Assembly: GCA_003217735.2 (NCBI GenBank) | Contig: CP031585.1 | Span: 917,501 to 981,500 of the forward strand | Reading direction: 5' to 3' | Length of the DNA stretch: 64,000 nucleotides | Origin: Marinibacterium anthonyi | GTDB taxonomy: Bacteria; Pseudomonadota; Alphaproteobacteria; Rhodobacterales; Rhodobacteraceae | Shown: piece by piece, positions 55,312 to 63,341 of the stretch | How the letters are laid out: each line of letters starts with the position of its first letter | Position numbering within the stretch: position 1 is the stretch's first letter | Translations under genes and position numbers: made by a program | Notes under the pieces: generated by a model | Seen by the model: only the letters and a program-made list of their open reading frames with translations | The model's database searches: none | What the model was told of the DNA's origin: nothing

Positions 55312-56130
55312 TCAGCCCGGATCGCAGCCAAGGATGTCGACGGCGTGGCTGTCGCCCAGCACGGTCAGCCGCACCTTGGACCGGTCCAGCGCGATGGTGC
55401 CACCTTCGGAATGGATCAGGTCGGCCGAGGCGGTCAGGGTGTTGCCGCTGCGGCTGGCCTGCGTTTCCGTGGCCCAGATCAGCGGATTGCCCGGCTCGAT
55501 CACCGCGACTTCGCGACCGCCGGCGGTGGGCATGGCGATGCGGGCGGTGATGTGCAGCCCCTCGGCCGTGGGTTTCAGCGCGCAGGAGACCGTGGTCACC
55601 CCGGCCTCGGACGCCGAATAGGGGCGTTCGGCCATGGCGGCGGCGATGGCGGTGTTGCGGGGGGCGGCCGGGTCCAGCTGGACGTCGAAGTCCAGGCGTT
55701 CGGGAACGCAGACATCCTTGCAGACGCCCAGGTCGATCGACCCTTTCAGGCGAATCGGGGCGCCGGGCTGATCCAGGGTCAGTTCCACCGGCAGGACGAC
55801 GCCGTCCTTGTAGCCGATGGTTCGGTAACCGGATTGTTCGAACGCATGCGGGGCGGGCCAGGTGATGGCCACGGCCTTGAGGTTGCGCGACCCCTTCCAG
55901 TCGAACTGCGGCGGAATGCCGGCTTCGCCCGGGCTGCGCCAATAGGTCTTCCATCCCGGCGCCAGCGTCAGGCGAAGACCTGCCAGGTGGGTGCCTTTCG
56001 GCGTCGCTCCGCCGTCGAGAACCTCGAGCCGGATCATGTGATCGGGCGTGCCGGCCAGCAGCCGGGCGGGCAGGGCAGAGACGGTCAGGGCGGCGGTCAG
56101 GGCCAGGGAAAGAAGGCGCAAATGGATCAT
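55312..56130 (-). CDS. DsbD N-terminal-domain protein (stand-alone)
   Basis: A 272-residue secreted protein with a signal peptide ([24 protein letters not shown]). It corresponds to the periplasmic alpha domain of thiol:disulfide interchange protein Dsb[50 protein letters not shown], and a Cys pair in [14 protein letters not shown]. The membrane and thioredoxin domains of DsbD are absent, so it needs another electron donor. It precedes the Nudix gene. Confidence 0.82.
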   Translation of the reverse strand: MIHLRLLSLALTAALTVSALPARLLAGTPDHMIRLEVLDGGATPKGTHLAGLRLTLAPGWKTYWRSPGEAGIPPQFDWKGSRNLKAVAITWPAPHAFEQSGYRTIGYKDGVVLPVELTLDQPGAPIRLKGSIDLGVCKDVCVPERLDFDVQLDPAAPRNTAIAAAMAERPYSASEAGVTTVSCALKPTAEGLHITARIAMPTAGGREVAVIEPGNPLIWATETQASRSGNTLTASADLIHSEGGTIALDRSKVRLTVLGDSHAVDILGCDPG

Positions 56131-56212
56131 GGCGCCATAGGTGGCCTGTCGCGGCGCGATTGCCAAGTCACGAAGCAGTCAGTCAGGTCCCCGCGATCAA
56201 CGGTCACGGGGC

Positions 56213-56242
56213 GGGTCGCACGGGGTCGCACGGGGTTGCGCG
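56213..56242. repeat. 10-bp tandem repeat upstream of yqgE
   Basis: GGGTCGCACG occurs at 56213 and 56223, then the variant GGGTTGCGCG at 56233, in the gap between the divergent DsbD-N and YqgE genes. Confidence 0.75.
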
Positions 56243-56331
56243 ATGGCTGCCGGGTCGCCAAACTGACGGGGCGCCGGGCAGGCAAGCGCGGCGCGCGACA
56301 TCGGCCGGAGGTAGACGGCCGCAAGGAGGAC

Positions 56332-56886
56332 ATGGACCTTACAGGCCAACTTCTGATCGCCATGCCCGGCATGGGTGATCCGCGTTTCGAGCATTCCGTC
56401 GTGTTCCTGTGCAGTCACGGAGACGACGGCGCGATGGGGCTGATCATCAACAAGCCCGCGCGCGACGTGCGGCTGCGCGATCTGTTCAACCAGCTGGAGA
56501 TCGAACCGGCGTCCATCGGCGTGGACGGGCCGGTCTTTTACGGCGGCCCGGTCGAGGGCGCGCGGGGCTTTGTGCTGCATTCCACGGATTACACCTCGAA
56601 GCTGTATACCATGGATGTGCCGGACGGGTTCGCCATGACGGCGACGCTGGACGTGCTGGAGGATATCGCCAAGGGCACGGGTCCGGTGAAATCCCTGATG
56701 ATGCTGGGCTATGCCGGCTGGGGGCCGGGGCAGCTCGAGGGCGAAATCGCCATGAACGGCTGGCTGACGGCCGGGGCGACCCCGGAACTGGTGTTCGATT
56801 TGCCCGATGGCGAGAAATGGAGCGCGGCGCTGAAGGAGCTGGGCGTCGATCCCCTGAGCCTGTCCGCGGCTGCCGGACGGGCGTGA
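56332..56886 (+). CDS. YqgE/AlgH family protein
   Basis: A 184-residue UPF0301 protein. The signature [38 protein letters not shown] and [16 protein letters not shown] are complete. The start has AAGGAGGA 5 bases upstream. AlgH-like proteins are conserved in proteobacteria without a firm biochemical role. A terminator follows at 56900. Confidence 0.93.
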   Translation: MDLTGQLLIAMPGMGDPRFEHSVVFLCSHGDDGAMGLIINKPARDVRLRDLFNQLEIEPASIGVDGPVFYGGPVEGARGFVLHSTDYTSKLYTMDVPDGFAMTATLDVLEDIAKGTGPVKSLMMLGYAGWGPGQLEGEIAMNGWLTAGATPELVFDLPDGEKWSAALKELGVDPLSLSAAAGRA

Positions 56887-56899
56887 CGCCTCAGGGCCG

Positions 56900-56922
56900 A
56901 AAGGCCGCGCGTCGGCCTTTTC
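56900..56922 (+). terminator. Rho-independent terminator after yqgE
   Basis: AAAGGCCG (56900-56907) and CGGCCTTT (56913-56920) form a perfect 8-bp stem around CGCGT, followed by TCC. As the gap is convergent with the tsaC gene it may work in both directions. Confidence 0.7.
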
Positions 56923-56985
56923 CTGCGGGATGACGTTGCGCCCGCGCGGCCTGTTCGGCGCTGTGCCGGTGACACCGTTTCGGGA

Positions 56986-57942
56986 TTAGCTGTCGCGCGG
57001 GGCGGCTGCGCGGCGCAGGCGGTCGTTGAGCGCAGCCCCCAGCCCGGTCTCGGGAATCGGCGCGACCGCGATGGGCCGGCCGGTGATGTCGAGCCGGTGA
57101 AGACAGTCGAAAAGCCGCGCCGCCGCCTCGACCGGATCGCCCGAGGGTGACAGCGACAGGTCCCCCGTCACCGCCCCGAAGCCCAGCAGCACCTCGTCCC
57201 CCACCGGTTGCGTGGCGTTCAGCCTGACCGCCCCGCGCGGCGCGTAATGCGACAGAAGTTGTCCGGGCGAGGACGGTTTGGGCCCCGCGATGGGCCGCGC
57301 CAGCGGCGTGGCGAGCGTGGCCTCGATGGCCTCGCTCGCCACGCCTCCGGGGCGCAGAAGCACGGGCGATCCGTCCGGGTCTTCGCCGACGATCGTCGAT
57401 TCGACGCCGACGCCGCAGGGTCCGCCATCCAGCACCGCCGCGATCCGCCCATCCAGCCCCGACAGCACATGCGCCGCCGTTGTCGGGCTGATCCGCCCCG
57501 ACGGATTGGCCGACGGGGCCGCCACCGGGCCGCCGAACGCCGTCAGCAGCCGCTGCGCCGTCTTGCCCGATGGCACCCGTATGCCCAGCGTCGTCAGGCC
57601 CGCCGTCACCAGCGAGGCGATGCCGTGGCCCGGCGCCAGCGGCAGCACCATGGTCAGCGGCCCGGGCCAGAACGCGGCCGCCAGGCGTTCGGCCTGTTCG
57701 GACCAGATCACCAGCTTGCGGGCCTCTTCCACGCTGGCCACATGGGCGATCAGGGGGTTGAACGACGGCCGCCCCTTGGCGGCATAGATTCGCGCCACCG
57801 CCGCGCCCGAACGGGCGTCGGCGCCCAGCCCGTAGACCGTCTCGGTGGGGAAGGCGACGCTTTGGCCGGCGCGCAGCAGAGACGCCGCGCGGCTTATCCC
57901 GGCGTCATCCGCCGAAAGACGTTCCGTTACATAGATGTCCAT
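56986..57942 (-). CDS. L-threonylcarbamoyladenylate synthase (Sua5 type)
   Basis: A 318-residue two-domain Sua5. The YrdC domain (FPTETVYGLGADA, AAKGRPSFNPLIAHV, FWPGPLTMVLPL, PSANPSGRISPTTA, ESTIVGE, LLRPGGV) makes the intermediate for t6A37 in ANN-decoding tRNAs; the C-terminal Sua5 domain follows after SPGQLLSHYAPR. It is convergent with yqgE and divergent from the acyl-CoA dehydrogenase gene. Confidence 0.94.
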   Translation of the reverse strand: MDIYVTERLSADDAGISRAASLLRAGQSVAFPTETVYGLGADARSGAAVARIYAAKGRPSFNPLIAHVASVEEARKLVIWSEQAERLAAAFWPGPLTMVLPLAPGHGIASLVTAGLTTLGIRVPSGKTAQRLLTAFGGPVAAPSANPSGRISPTTAAHVLSGLDGRIAAVLDGGPCGVGVESTIVGEDPDGSPVLLRPGGVASEAIEATLATPLARPIAGPKPSSPGQLLSHYAPRGAVRLNATQPVGDEVLLGFGAVTGDLSLSPSGDPVEAAARLFDCLHRLDITGRPIAVAPIPETGLGAALNDRLRRAAAPRDS

Positions 57943-58062
57943 GACGCCGCGTTCGCCGGATTCCGGGACCCGGCCCTACTTGGATTGCGAGAGCTTTCGT
58001 TCCATACAATTTGAAATTGAAGGTGCCAAGCCCGGGGAAGGGCAAGCCAGATGGAGGAGACC

Positions 58063-59775
58063 ATGACCTACCGCGCCCCCATATCCGACATCCGGTTCCT
58101 GCTAGACAACGTGGTCGGCTACGACCAGGTGGCGGCGACCGACAAGTTCGCCGAAGCCGATGCCGATGTCGCCGCCGCGATCCTGACCGAAGCCGGCAAG
58201 ATCTGCGATGACGTGATGGCCCCGCTGCAACGCAACGGCGACCTGACTCCGGCCCGGCTGGAAAACGGCGTCGTGCGCACGTCCCCCGGCTTTGCCGAGG
58301 GCTGGGCCGCCATCGCCGAAGGCGGCTGGGTCGGGATGGCCGGGCCGCAGGAACATGGCGGCATGGGCCTGCCGATGGCGCTGACCACGGCGGTCAACGA
58401 CATGATGTCGGGCGCCTGCCTGTCGCTGCAGCTGGCGCCGCTGATGACCCAGGGCCAGATCGAGGCGCTGGAACACCATGCCTCGGACGCGCTGAAGGAC
58501 CTGTACCTGCCCAAGCTGATTTCGGGCGAATGGACCGGCACGATGAACCTGACCGAACCGCAGGCCGGGTCCGACGTGGGCGCGCTGTCGTCGAAAGCCG
58601 AACCCAATGGCGACGGGACTTTCGCGATCACGGGGCAGAAGATCTACATCTCCTGGGGCGACAACGATTTCACCGGCAATGTCTGCCACCTGGTGCTGGC
58701 GCGCCTGCCGGACGGCGTGCCGGGGACCAAGGGGATCTCGCTGTTCCTGGTGCCGAAATACATTCCCGATGCCGATGGCAACCCGGGCAAGGCCAACACG
58801 CTCAAGGTGGTCAGCCTGGAACACAAGCTGGGCCTGCACGGGTCGCCCACCTGCGTGATGCAGTACGACGGCGCGACCGGTTGGCTGGTGGGGCCGGAAC
58901 ACGGCGGCATGGCGGCGATGTTCACCATGATGAACAATGCCCGCCTGGGCGTCGGGTGCCAGGGAATCGGATCGGCCGAAGGGGCGTATCAGCACGCGCT
59001 GGCCTTCGCGCTGGACCGCAAGCAGGGCAAGACCCGGCGCGGCGAGACCGGCACGATCATCGAACATGCCGACGTGCGGCGGATGCTGATGACCATGAAG
59101 GCCGATATCTTTACCGCCCGGGCGATCGCGCTGTCCTGCGCCGTGGCCATCGACATGGCCAGTGCCACGGGCGAACCCGAATGGAAGGCGCGGGCGGCGC
59201 TTCTGACGCCGATCGCCAAGGCCTTTGGCACGGATATCGGCAATGAAGTCAGCCAGATGGGCCTGCAGGTCCATGGCGGCATGGGCGTGATCGAGGAAAC
59301 CGGCGCCGCGCAATATGCGCGCGATGTGCGGGTGACGGCGATCTACGAAGGCACCAACGGGATCCAGGCCATGGACCTTGTGGCGCGCAAGATGATGGAC
59401 GGGGGCGAGGCCGCGATGCGGCTGGTGGACGAGATGCAGGCCCTGGCCGAAAAGGCGCGGGCAACCCTGCCCGAACTGGCCGAACCCGTCTGGGAAGCCA
59501 CCGAGACATTGCGCGAGACCACCGAATGGCTGGTCGAACAGACCGACATGGACGACCGGTTCGCCGGCGCGGTGGCCTATCTGCGCGGATTCGCCCGGGT
59601 GCTGGGGGGGTATTACCACCTGACCGCCGCGCTGGCCGCGCCGGAAGGGCCGCGCGCCGCGCTGGCGCGCTATTACATCCTGCGGCTGCTGCCCGAACAT
59701 ATCGGCCTGTTCGCCCAGACCAGGGCCGGGGCCGAGGGGCTGTTCGCGCTGGGTGTCGATGATATGGCGGCCTGA
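58063..59775 (+). CDS. Acyl-CoA dehydrogenase, DmdC-like
   Basis: A 570-residue FAD enzyme of the long acyl-CoA dehydrogenase subgroup. MTYRAPISDIRFLLDNVVGYDQV at the N-terminus is the mark of the DmdC / 3-methylmercaptopropionyl-CoA dehydrogenase group; GEWTGTMNLTEPQAGSDVGAL, GLHGSPTCVM and YEGTNGIQAMDLVARK are core motifs. DmdC takes part in DMSP demethylation in Roseobacters, but the group has several paralogues per genome acting on other acyl-CoAs. GGAGGA precedes the ATG at 58063. An MBL-fold hydrolase follows 34 bp later. Confidence 0.88.
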   Translation: MTYRAPISDIRFLLDNVVGYDQVAATDKFAEADADVAAAILTEAGKICDDVMAPLQRNGDLTPARLENGVVRTSPGFAEGWAAIAEGGWVGMAGPQEHGGMGLPMALTTAVNDMMSGACLSLQLAPLMTQGQIEALEHHASDALKDLYLPKLISGEWTGTMNLTEPQAGSDVGALSSKAEPNGDGTFAITGQKIYISWGDNDFTGNVCHLVLARLPDGVPGTKGISLFLVPKYIPDADGNPGKANTLKVVSLEHKLGLHGSPTCVMQYDGATGWLVGPEHGGMAAMFTMMNNARLGVGCQGIGSAEGAYQHALAFALDRKQGKTRRGETGTIIEHADVRRMLMTMKADIFTARAIALSCAVAIDMASATGEPEWKARAALLTPIAKAFGTDIGNEVSQMGLQVHGGMGVIEETGAAQYARDVRVTAIYEGTNGIQAMDLVARKMMDGGEAAMRLVDEMQALAEKARATLPELAEPVWEATETLRETTEWLVEQTDMDDRFAGAVAYLRGFARVLGGYYHLTAALAAPEGPRAALARYYILRLLPEHIGLFAQTRAGAEGLFALGVDDMAA

Positions 59776-59809
59776 GACATGACCGCCTGACCCCGCACCC
59801 GGAGATCCC

Positions 59810-60862
59810 ATGAGCCGCCACGCCCAAGCCGCCCTGCTGAACTATCCCTGGGAAAACCCGCCCGCCCGGGGCGACGCCACCGAGGTCGCGCCCGGCGTGC
59901 TGTGGATGCGCCTGCCGCTGCCGATGCGGCTGGACCACGTCAACGTCTATGCGCTGGATGACGGGGCGGCGGGCTGGACCGTGGTTGATACCGGCTTTTC
60001 CTCGCGCCTGACGCGCGAGATCTGGGGCGAGCTGATGGCCGGCCCGCTGGGCGGGCGGCCGGTGCATCGGCTGATCCTGACGCATCATCACCCCGACCAC
60101 CTGGGCCTGGCCGGCTGGTTCAAGGCGCAGCACGGAGCGGACATCGTCACCACGCGCACCGCCTACCTGATGGCGCGGATGCTGATCCTGGATGAACAGC
60201 AGACGCTGCCCGAGGAAACGCTGGCCTTCTACCGCAGCGCCGGGATGCCCGACGACCTGCTGGAAAAGCGCAAGGCCGAGCGGCCGTTCAACTTTGCCGA
60301 CGTGGTCGACCCGCTGCCGCTGGGCTACACCCGGATCCGCCAGGACGACGTGATCACCATGGGCGGGCGCAGCTGGGACATCCATATCGGCAATGGCCAC
60401 GCCCCCGAACACGCCACGTTCTGGAGCCGGGACGACAACCTGGTGATCGCCGGCGACCAGATCCTCAGCTCGATCAGCCCGAACATAGGGGTGCACGCGA
60501 CCGAACCCATGGCCGACCCGGTGGGCGACTGGCTTGAGGCCTGCGAACGGCTGTCGCAGCTGGCGCGCCCCGATCACCTGGTGCTGGGCGGTCACAAGCT
60601 GCCCTTTACCGGCCTGCCGACGCGCATGCGCCAGTTGATCGAGAACCACCACGGCGCCCTGCGCCGCCTGCTGGGGCACCTCGACACGCCCAGATCCGCC
60701 GCAGACTGCTTTGCGCCGCTGTTCAAGCGGTCCATCGGCGATGGCGAATATGGCCTGGCCCTGGTTGAAGCGATCGCCCATGTAAGCCACCTTTACCAGG
60801 TGGGCCGGGCGACCCGGACCCGTGGCGAGGACGGCGCCTGGCTGTACCAGAGCAAGGGCTGA
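59810..60862 (+). CDS. MBL-fold metallo-hydrolase
   Basis: A 350-residue metallo-beta-lactamase-fold enzyme. The metal motif HHHPDHLG is at about residues 92-99, with further ligands in GHAPEHATFW and IAGDQILS. A C-terminal helical region resembles LACTB2-type proteins. Next to an acyl-CoA dehydrogenase it could be a thioesterase for the acyl-CoA product, but this is inferred. Confidence 0.88.
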   Translation: MSRHAQAALLNYPWENPPARGDATEVAPGVLWMRLPLPMRLDHVNVYALDDGAAGWTVVDTGFSSRLTREIWGELMAGPLGGRPVHRLILTHHHPDHLGLAGWFKAQHGADIVTTRTAYLMARMLILDEQQTLPEETLAFYRSAGMPDDLLEKRKAERPFNFADVVDPLPLGYTRIRQDDVITMGGRSWDIHIGNGHAPEHATFWSRDDNLVIAGDQILSSISPNIGVHATEPMADPVGDWLEACERLSQLARPDHLVLGGHKLPFTGLPTRMRQLIENHHGALRRLLGHLDTPRSAADCFAPLFKRSIGDGEYGLALVEAIAHVSHLYQVGRATRTRGEDGAWLYQSKG

Positions 60863-60877
60863 AAAGGGGGGAACCCC

Positions 60878-61333
60878 ATGACCGACAAGGACGAAACCCG
60901 TGAAACCGGCAACGGGGCGATTCCGCGCCATCACGAGGTCTATTGCGGCGAGGGCGTGAAGCCGCCCGCCGAAGTGCCCGACAGTCTGAGGCAACCGGTC
61001 AGCGCAAAAAGCCCGGCGCGGTGGGCCTATGAACGGCTGGTGCTTTACGTGAAGAACTTCGAAGACCAGCTGGACGGAGAACACGAGGTCGCCATGGGCT
61101 TCGCCGGAAGCGACGCGGGCGTGCTGCGGATCGAGGGGATGGGTTATTTCGACCCCGGCATCGTGACCTTCTACGGGGCCGATGCCACTGGCGCCAAGAC
61201 CCAGCTGATCCAGCATGTCAGCCAGCTGAACGTCCTTTTGCGCGCCATGCCCAGGCGCAGCGAGGAAAAGCCACCTTCGCGGATCGGCTTTCGCCTGGCG
61301 GCAGATCTTGAGCAGAGCGAGGCGCAAAGTTGA
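60878..61333 (+). CDS. DUF6173-like protein of unknown function
   Basis: A 151-residue protein. The core SPARWAYERLVLYVKNFEDQLDGEHEVAMGFAGSDAG...VTFYGADATGAKTQLIQHVSQLNVLL matches the layout I know for DUF6173 in rhodobacteria. No signal peptide or membrane helix. It lies 15 bp after the MBL hydrolase gene, with a strong AAGGGGG site. Function unknown. Confidence 0.72.
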   Translation: MTDKDETRETGNGAIPRHHEVYCGEGVKPPAEVPDSLRQPVSAKSPARWAYERLVLYVKNFEDQLDGEHEVAMGFAGSDAGVLRIEGMGYFDPGIVTFYGADATGAKTQLIQHVSQLNVLLRAMPRRSEEKPPSRIGFRLAADLEQSEAQS

Positions 61334-61357
61334 CACATCGCGCCTTGCGCCTAATTG
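61330..61357 (+). promoter_or_regulatory. Candidate promoter for the oxidase subunit IV gene
   Basis: A perfect -35 TTGACA at 61330-61335 overlaps the stop of the preceding gene; TAATTG at 61352-61357 lies 16 bp on as a weak -10. It would start transcription about 60 bp before the small oxidase gene. Confidence 0.35.
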
Positions 61358-61421
61358 GCAGCGTGACAGAAACGCGCGGATCCGGTAATCGCTGGATAAA
61401 CTGAAGCGAGGAGAGCCCGTC

Positions 61422-61556
61422 ATGGCCGAACACAAGCTGGGTACCATGGACATCACTGCGCAGGAAAAGACCTTCGAAGGATTCACATCCTTTGTCGCCA
61501 AGGCGATGATATCCATCCTTGTCCTGTTGGTCCTGATGGCCATCTTCATTATCTGA
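61422..61556 (+). CDS. aa3-type cytochrome c oxidase subunit IV
   Basis: A 44-residue protein, MAEHKLGTMDITAQEKTF at the N-terminus followed by one transmembrane helix (AMISILVLLVLMAIFII). This is the bacterial aa3 oxidase subunit IV pattern, a small accessory helix of the terminal oxidase that is usually encoded away from the main subunits. CGAGGAGAG lies 5-13 bases upstream of the ATG. Confidence 0.88.
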   Translation: MAEHKLGTMDITAQEKTFEGFTSFVAKAMISILVLLVLMAIFII

Positions 61557-61570
61557 CGGCTGCCTCAATC

Positions 61571-62197
61571 GTGCGATTTCCTCTTCTGTGCGCCGCCGGC
61601 CTTGCACTGCTGGCCGGCTGCTCCGCCATTTCTCCCAATGCCAGCGATCAGGAAATCGCGGCGGTCTCGTTCCGCGACGACGGGCCGAAATCGGTCAGCC
61701 TGATGACCGTGATCAACACCAGTTCGGGGTCCGGCGCGCATTCCGCGCTGCTGATCGACGGGCCGGAACGGATCATCTTCGATCCGGCGGGCACTTTCGA
61801 ATACGACCTGATCCCCGAACGCAACGACGTGCTGTTCGGGATCACACCGCGCAACGAACAGATCTACAAAAGCGCCCATGCCAGCGAAAAGCGCTATATC
61901 CAGATCCAGACGATCCCCCTGACCGAAGAACAGGCCGCCGTGGCCTATCAGACCGCGCTGAACTGGGGCGCGTCGCCGGCGGCGCATTGCACGACCTCGA
62001 CCTCGGGCGTGCTGAAGTCGATCCCCGGCCTGCAAAGCATTCAGACCACCTGGTATCCACGCAAGCTGGCCGAACAGGTGTCCCACATCCCCGGCGTCAA
62101 GCAGAGCGTCTATTCCGAAGGCGACAGCGAGTCGCTGAAGGAAGCGGTGGACGAGCTGAACGAAGACCTGAAAAAGCAGCGCTGGAAAAAGGGCTGA
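61571..62197 (+). CDS. Predicted lipoprotein, possibly with a permuted NlpC/P60-like fold
   Basis: A 208-residue protein from a GTG start, 14 bp after the oxidase subunit gene. A lipobox ALLAGC ends the signal peptide near residue 17. GSGAHSALLIDGPERIIFDPAGTF and, about 75 residues later, AAHCTTSTSGVLKSI give a His-then-Cys order with an IxDPAG turn, reminiscent of circularly permuted papain-like (YiiX/LRAT-type) proteins. This is a weak resemblance. The C-terminus is a charged helix ending KKQRWKKG. Confidence 0.65.
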   Translation: MRFPLLCAAGLALLAGCSAISPNASDQEIAAVSFRDDGPKSVSLMTVINTSSGSGAHSALLIDGPERIIFDPAGTFEYDLIPERNDVLFGITPRNEQIYKSAHASEKRYIQIQTIPLTEEQAAVAYQTALNWGASPAAHCTTSTSGVLKSIPGLQSIQTTWYPRKLAEQVSHIPGVKQSVYSEGDSESLKEAVDELNEDLKKQRWKKG

Positions 62198-62207
62198 GGC
62201 CGGGGCG

Positions 62208-62558
62208 CTAGAACATCAGCGCCGGCAGGATCAGCGTGAGGGCGCCGGCGATGACCGCCGGCAGCACCGATTTCGTCAGGTAGCCCACGGCCAGCGTGAC
62301 GCCAGCGGCGGCCAGCTTGACCGGATCGGTCTGCCCGCCGCTGGCCTTGGGCCACAGCACCAGCGGCGTCACCAGCGCCGGCAGGATCGACACCGCCGTG
62401 TAGCGCAGGACGCGCAGCAGCCAGCGGGGCAGGGGCCGGTCGCCCACGAAACCCAGGAACAGGAAGCGCAGCCCGAAGCTGCCGATGGCCAGCGCCACGA
62501 TCACCGTCCACAGGACGGCATCGCTGAATTCCTGCGCGCCCATGGTAGTGCCTGTCAT
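62208..62558 (-). CDS. azlD: AzlD-family branched-chain amino-acid transport protein
   Basis: A 116-residue membrane protein with four hydrophobic segments; FGLRFLFLGFVGDRPLPRWLLRVLRYTAVSILPALVTPLVLW is AzlD-like. It is the small partner of AzlC, whose gene overlaps it by 4 bp. Confidence 0.88.
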   Translation of the reverse strand: MTGTTMGAQEFSDAVLWTVIVALAIGSFGLRFLFLGFVGDRPLPRWLLRVLRYTAVSILPALVTPLVLWPKASGGQTDPVKLAAAGVTLAVGYLTKSVLPAVIAGALTLILPALMF

Positions 62559-63286
62559 ATCAGCCGCCCCGTGCGCCGTTCGATGATGGTTTCGACCTGG
62601 GCGCCCGCTACCATGCCGCAGATCCCCGCGATGATAAGGCCCAGGTTATGCGGCACCCAGGCGGTGAGGATCGACATGGTCACCGACACCAGCGCCGCCG
62701 TGATATGCGCCGGCGTGCGCAGCATCGGCGCGACGATGGCGGTGAAGGCGATGGGCACCGCGAAATCCAGCGACCAGCTTTCGGGAATCGCCGCGCCCAC
62801 GATCGCCCCGGTCAGCGTCATCGCGCACCACAGCGGCGCGATGATCGCGCTGGTGCCGAAGAAATAGGCCCATTTCTCGGCCAGGGGCATGTCGGGTTTC
62901 TTTTCGAATTCCACGATCGACAGCGCATAGGACTGATCGACGATGAAGAACGCCCCGATGGCGCGTTTCCACATCGGCGCCGCGCCCAGGTAAGGCGTCA
63001 GCGCGGCGGAATACATCGCGCAGCGCAGGTTCACCGCCAGGGCCGAGATCAGCACGATCACCGTGGGTGTATGTTCGCGCATCAGCTGCAGCGCGGTGAA
63101 CTGGGCGGCGCCCGCGAAGACCGAGAACGAGAACACGAAGGTTTCGATCACGTGCAGCCCGGCTTCGCCCGCGACCACGCCGAACAGCAACCCGAAAGGC
63201 CCCGCCACGAAGATGAACGGCAGGCTGTCGCGCGCACCCCGCCACAAGGCTTGGCCGGGCGCGCGATTGGTGGTGGAGGATGTCAT
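62555..63286 (-). CDS. azlC: AzlC-family branched-chain amino-acid exporter subunit
   Basis: A 243-residue membrane protein. The AzlC marks ARDSLPFIFVAGPFGLLFGVVAGEAGL, FSFSVFAGAAQFTALQLM and ALAVNLRCAMYSAALTPYL are clear. With AzlD it exports branched-chain amino acids or analogues. It is divergent from fdhD. Confidence 0.92.
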   Translation of the reverse strand: MTSSTTNRAPGQALWRGARDSLPFIFVAGPFGLLFGVVAGEAGLHVIETFVFSFSVFAGAAQFTALQLMREHTPTVIVLISALAVNLRCAMYSAALTPYLGAAPMWKRAIGAFFIVDQSYALSIVEFEKKPDMPLAEKWAYFFGTSAIIAPLWCAMTLTGAIVGAAIPESWSLDFAVPIAFTAIVAPMLRTPAHITAALVSVTMSILTAWVPHNLGLIIAGICGMVAGAQVETIIERRTGRLI

Positions 63287-63341
63287 GCTGAAACTCTAGA
63301 CTGCGCCAGACAGGGTTAACGGCGATCACGGGAGGACGCAA

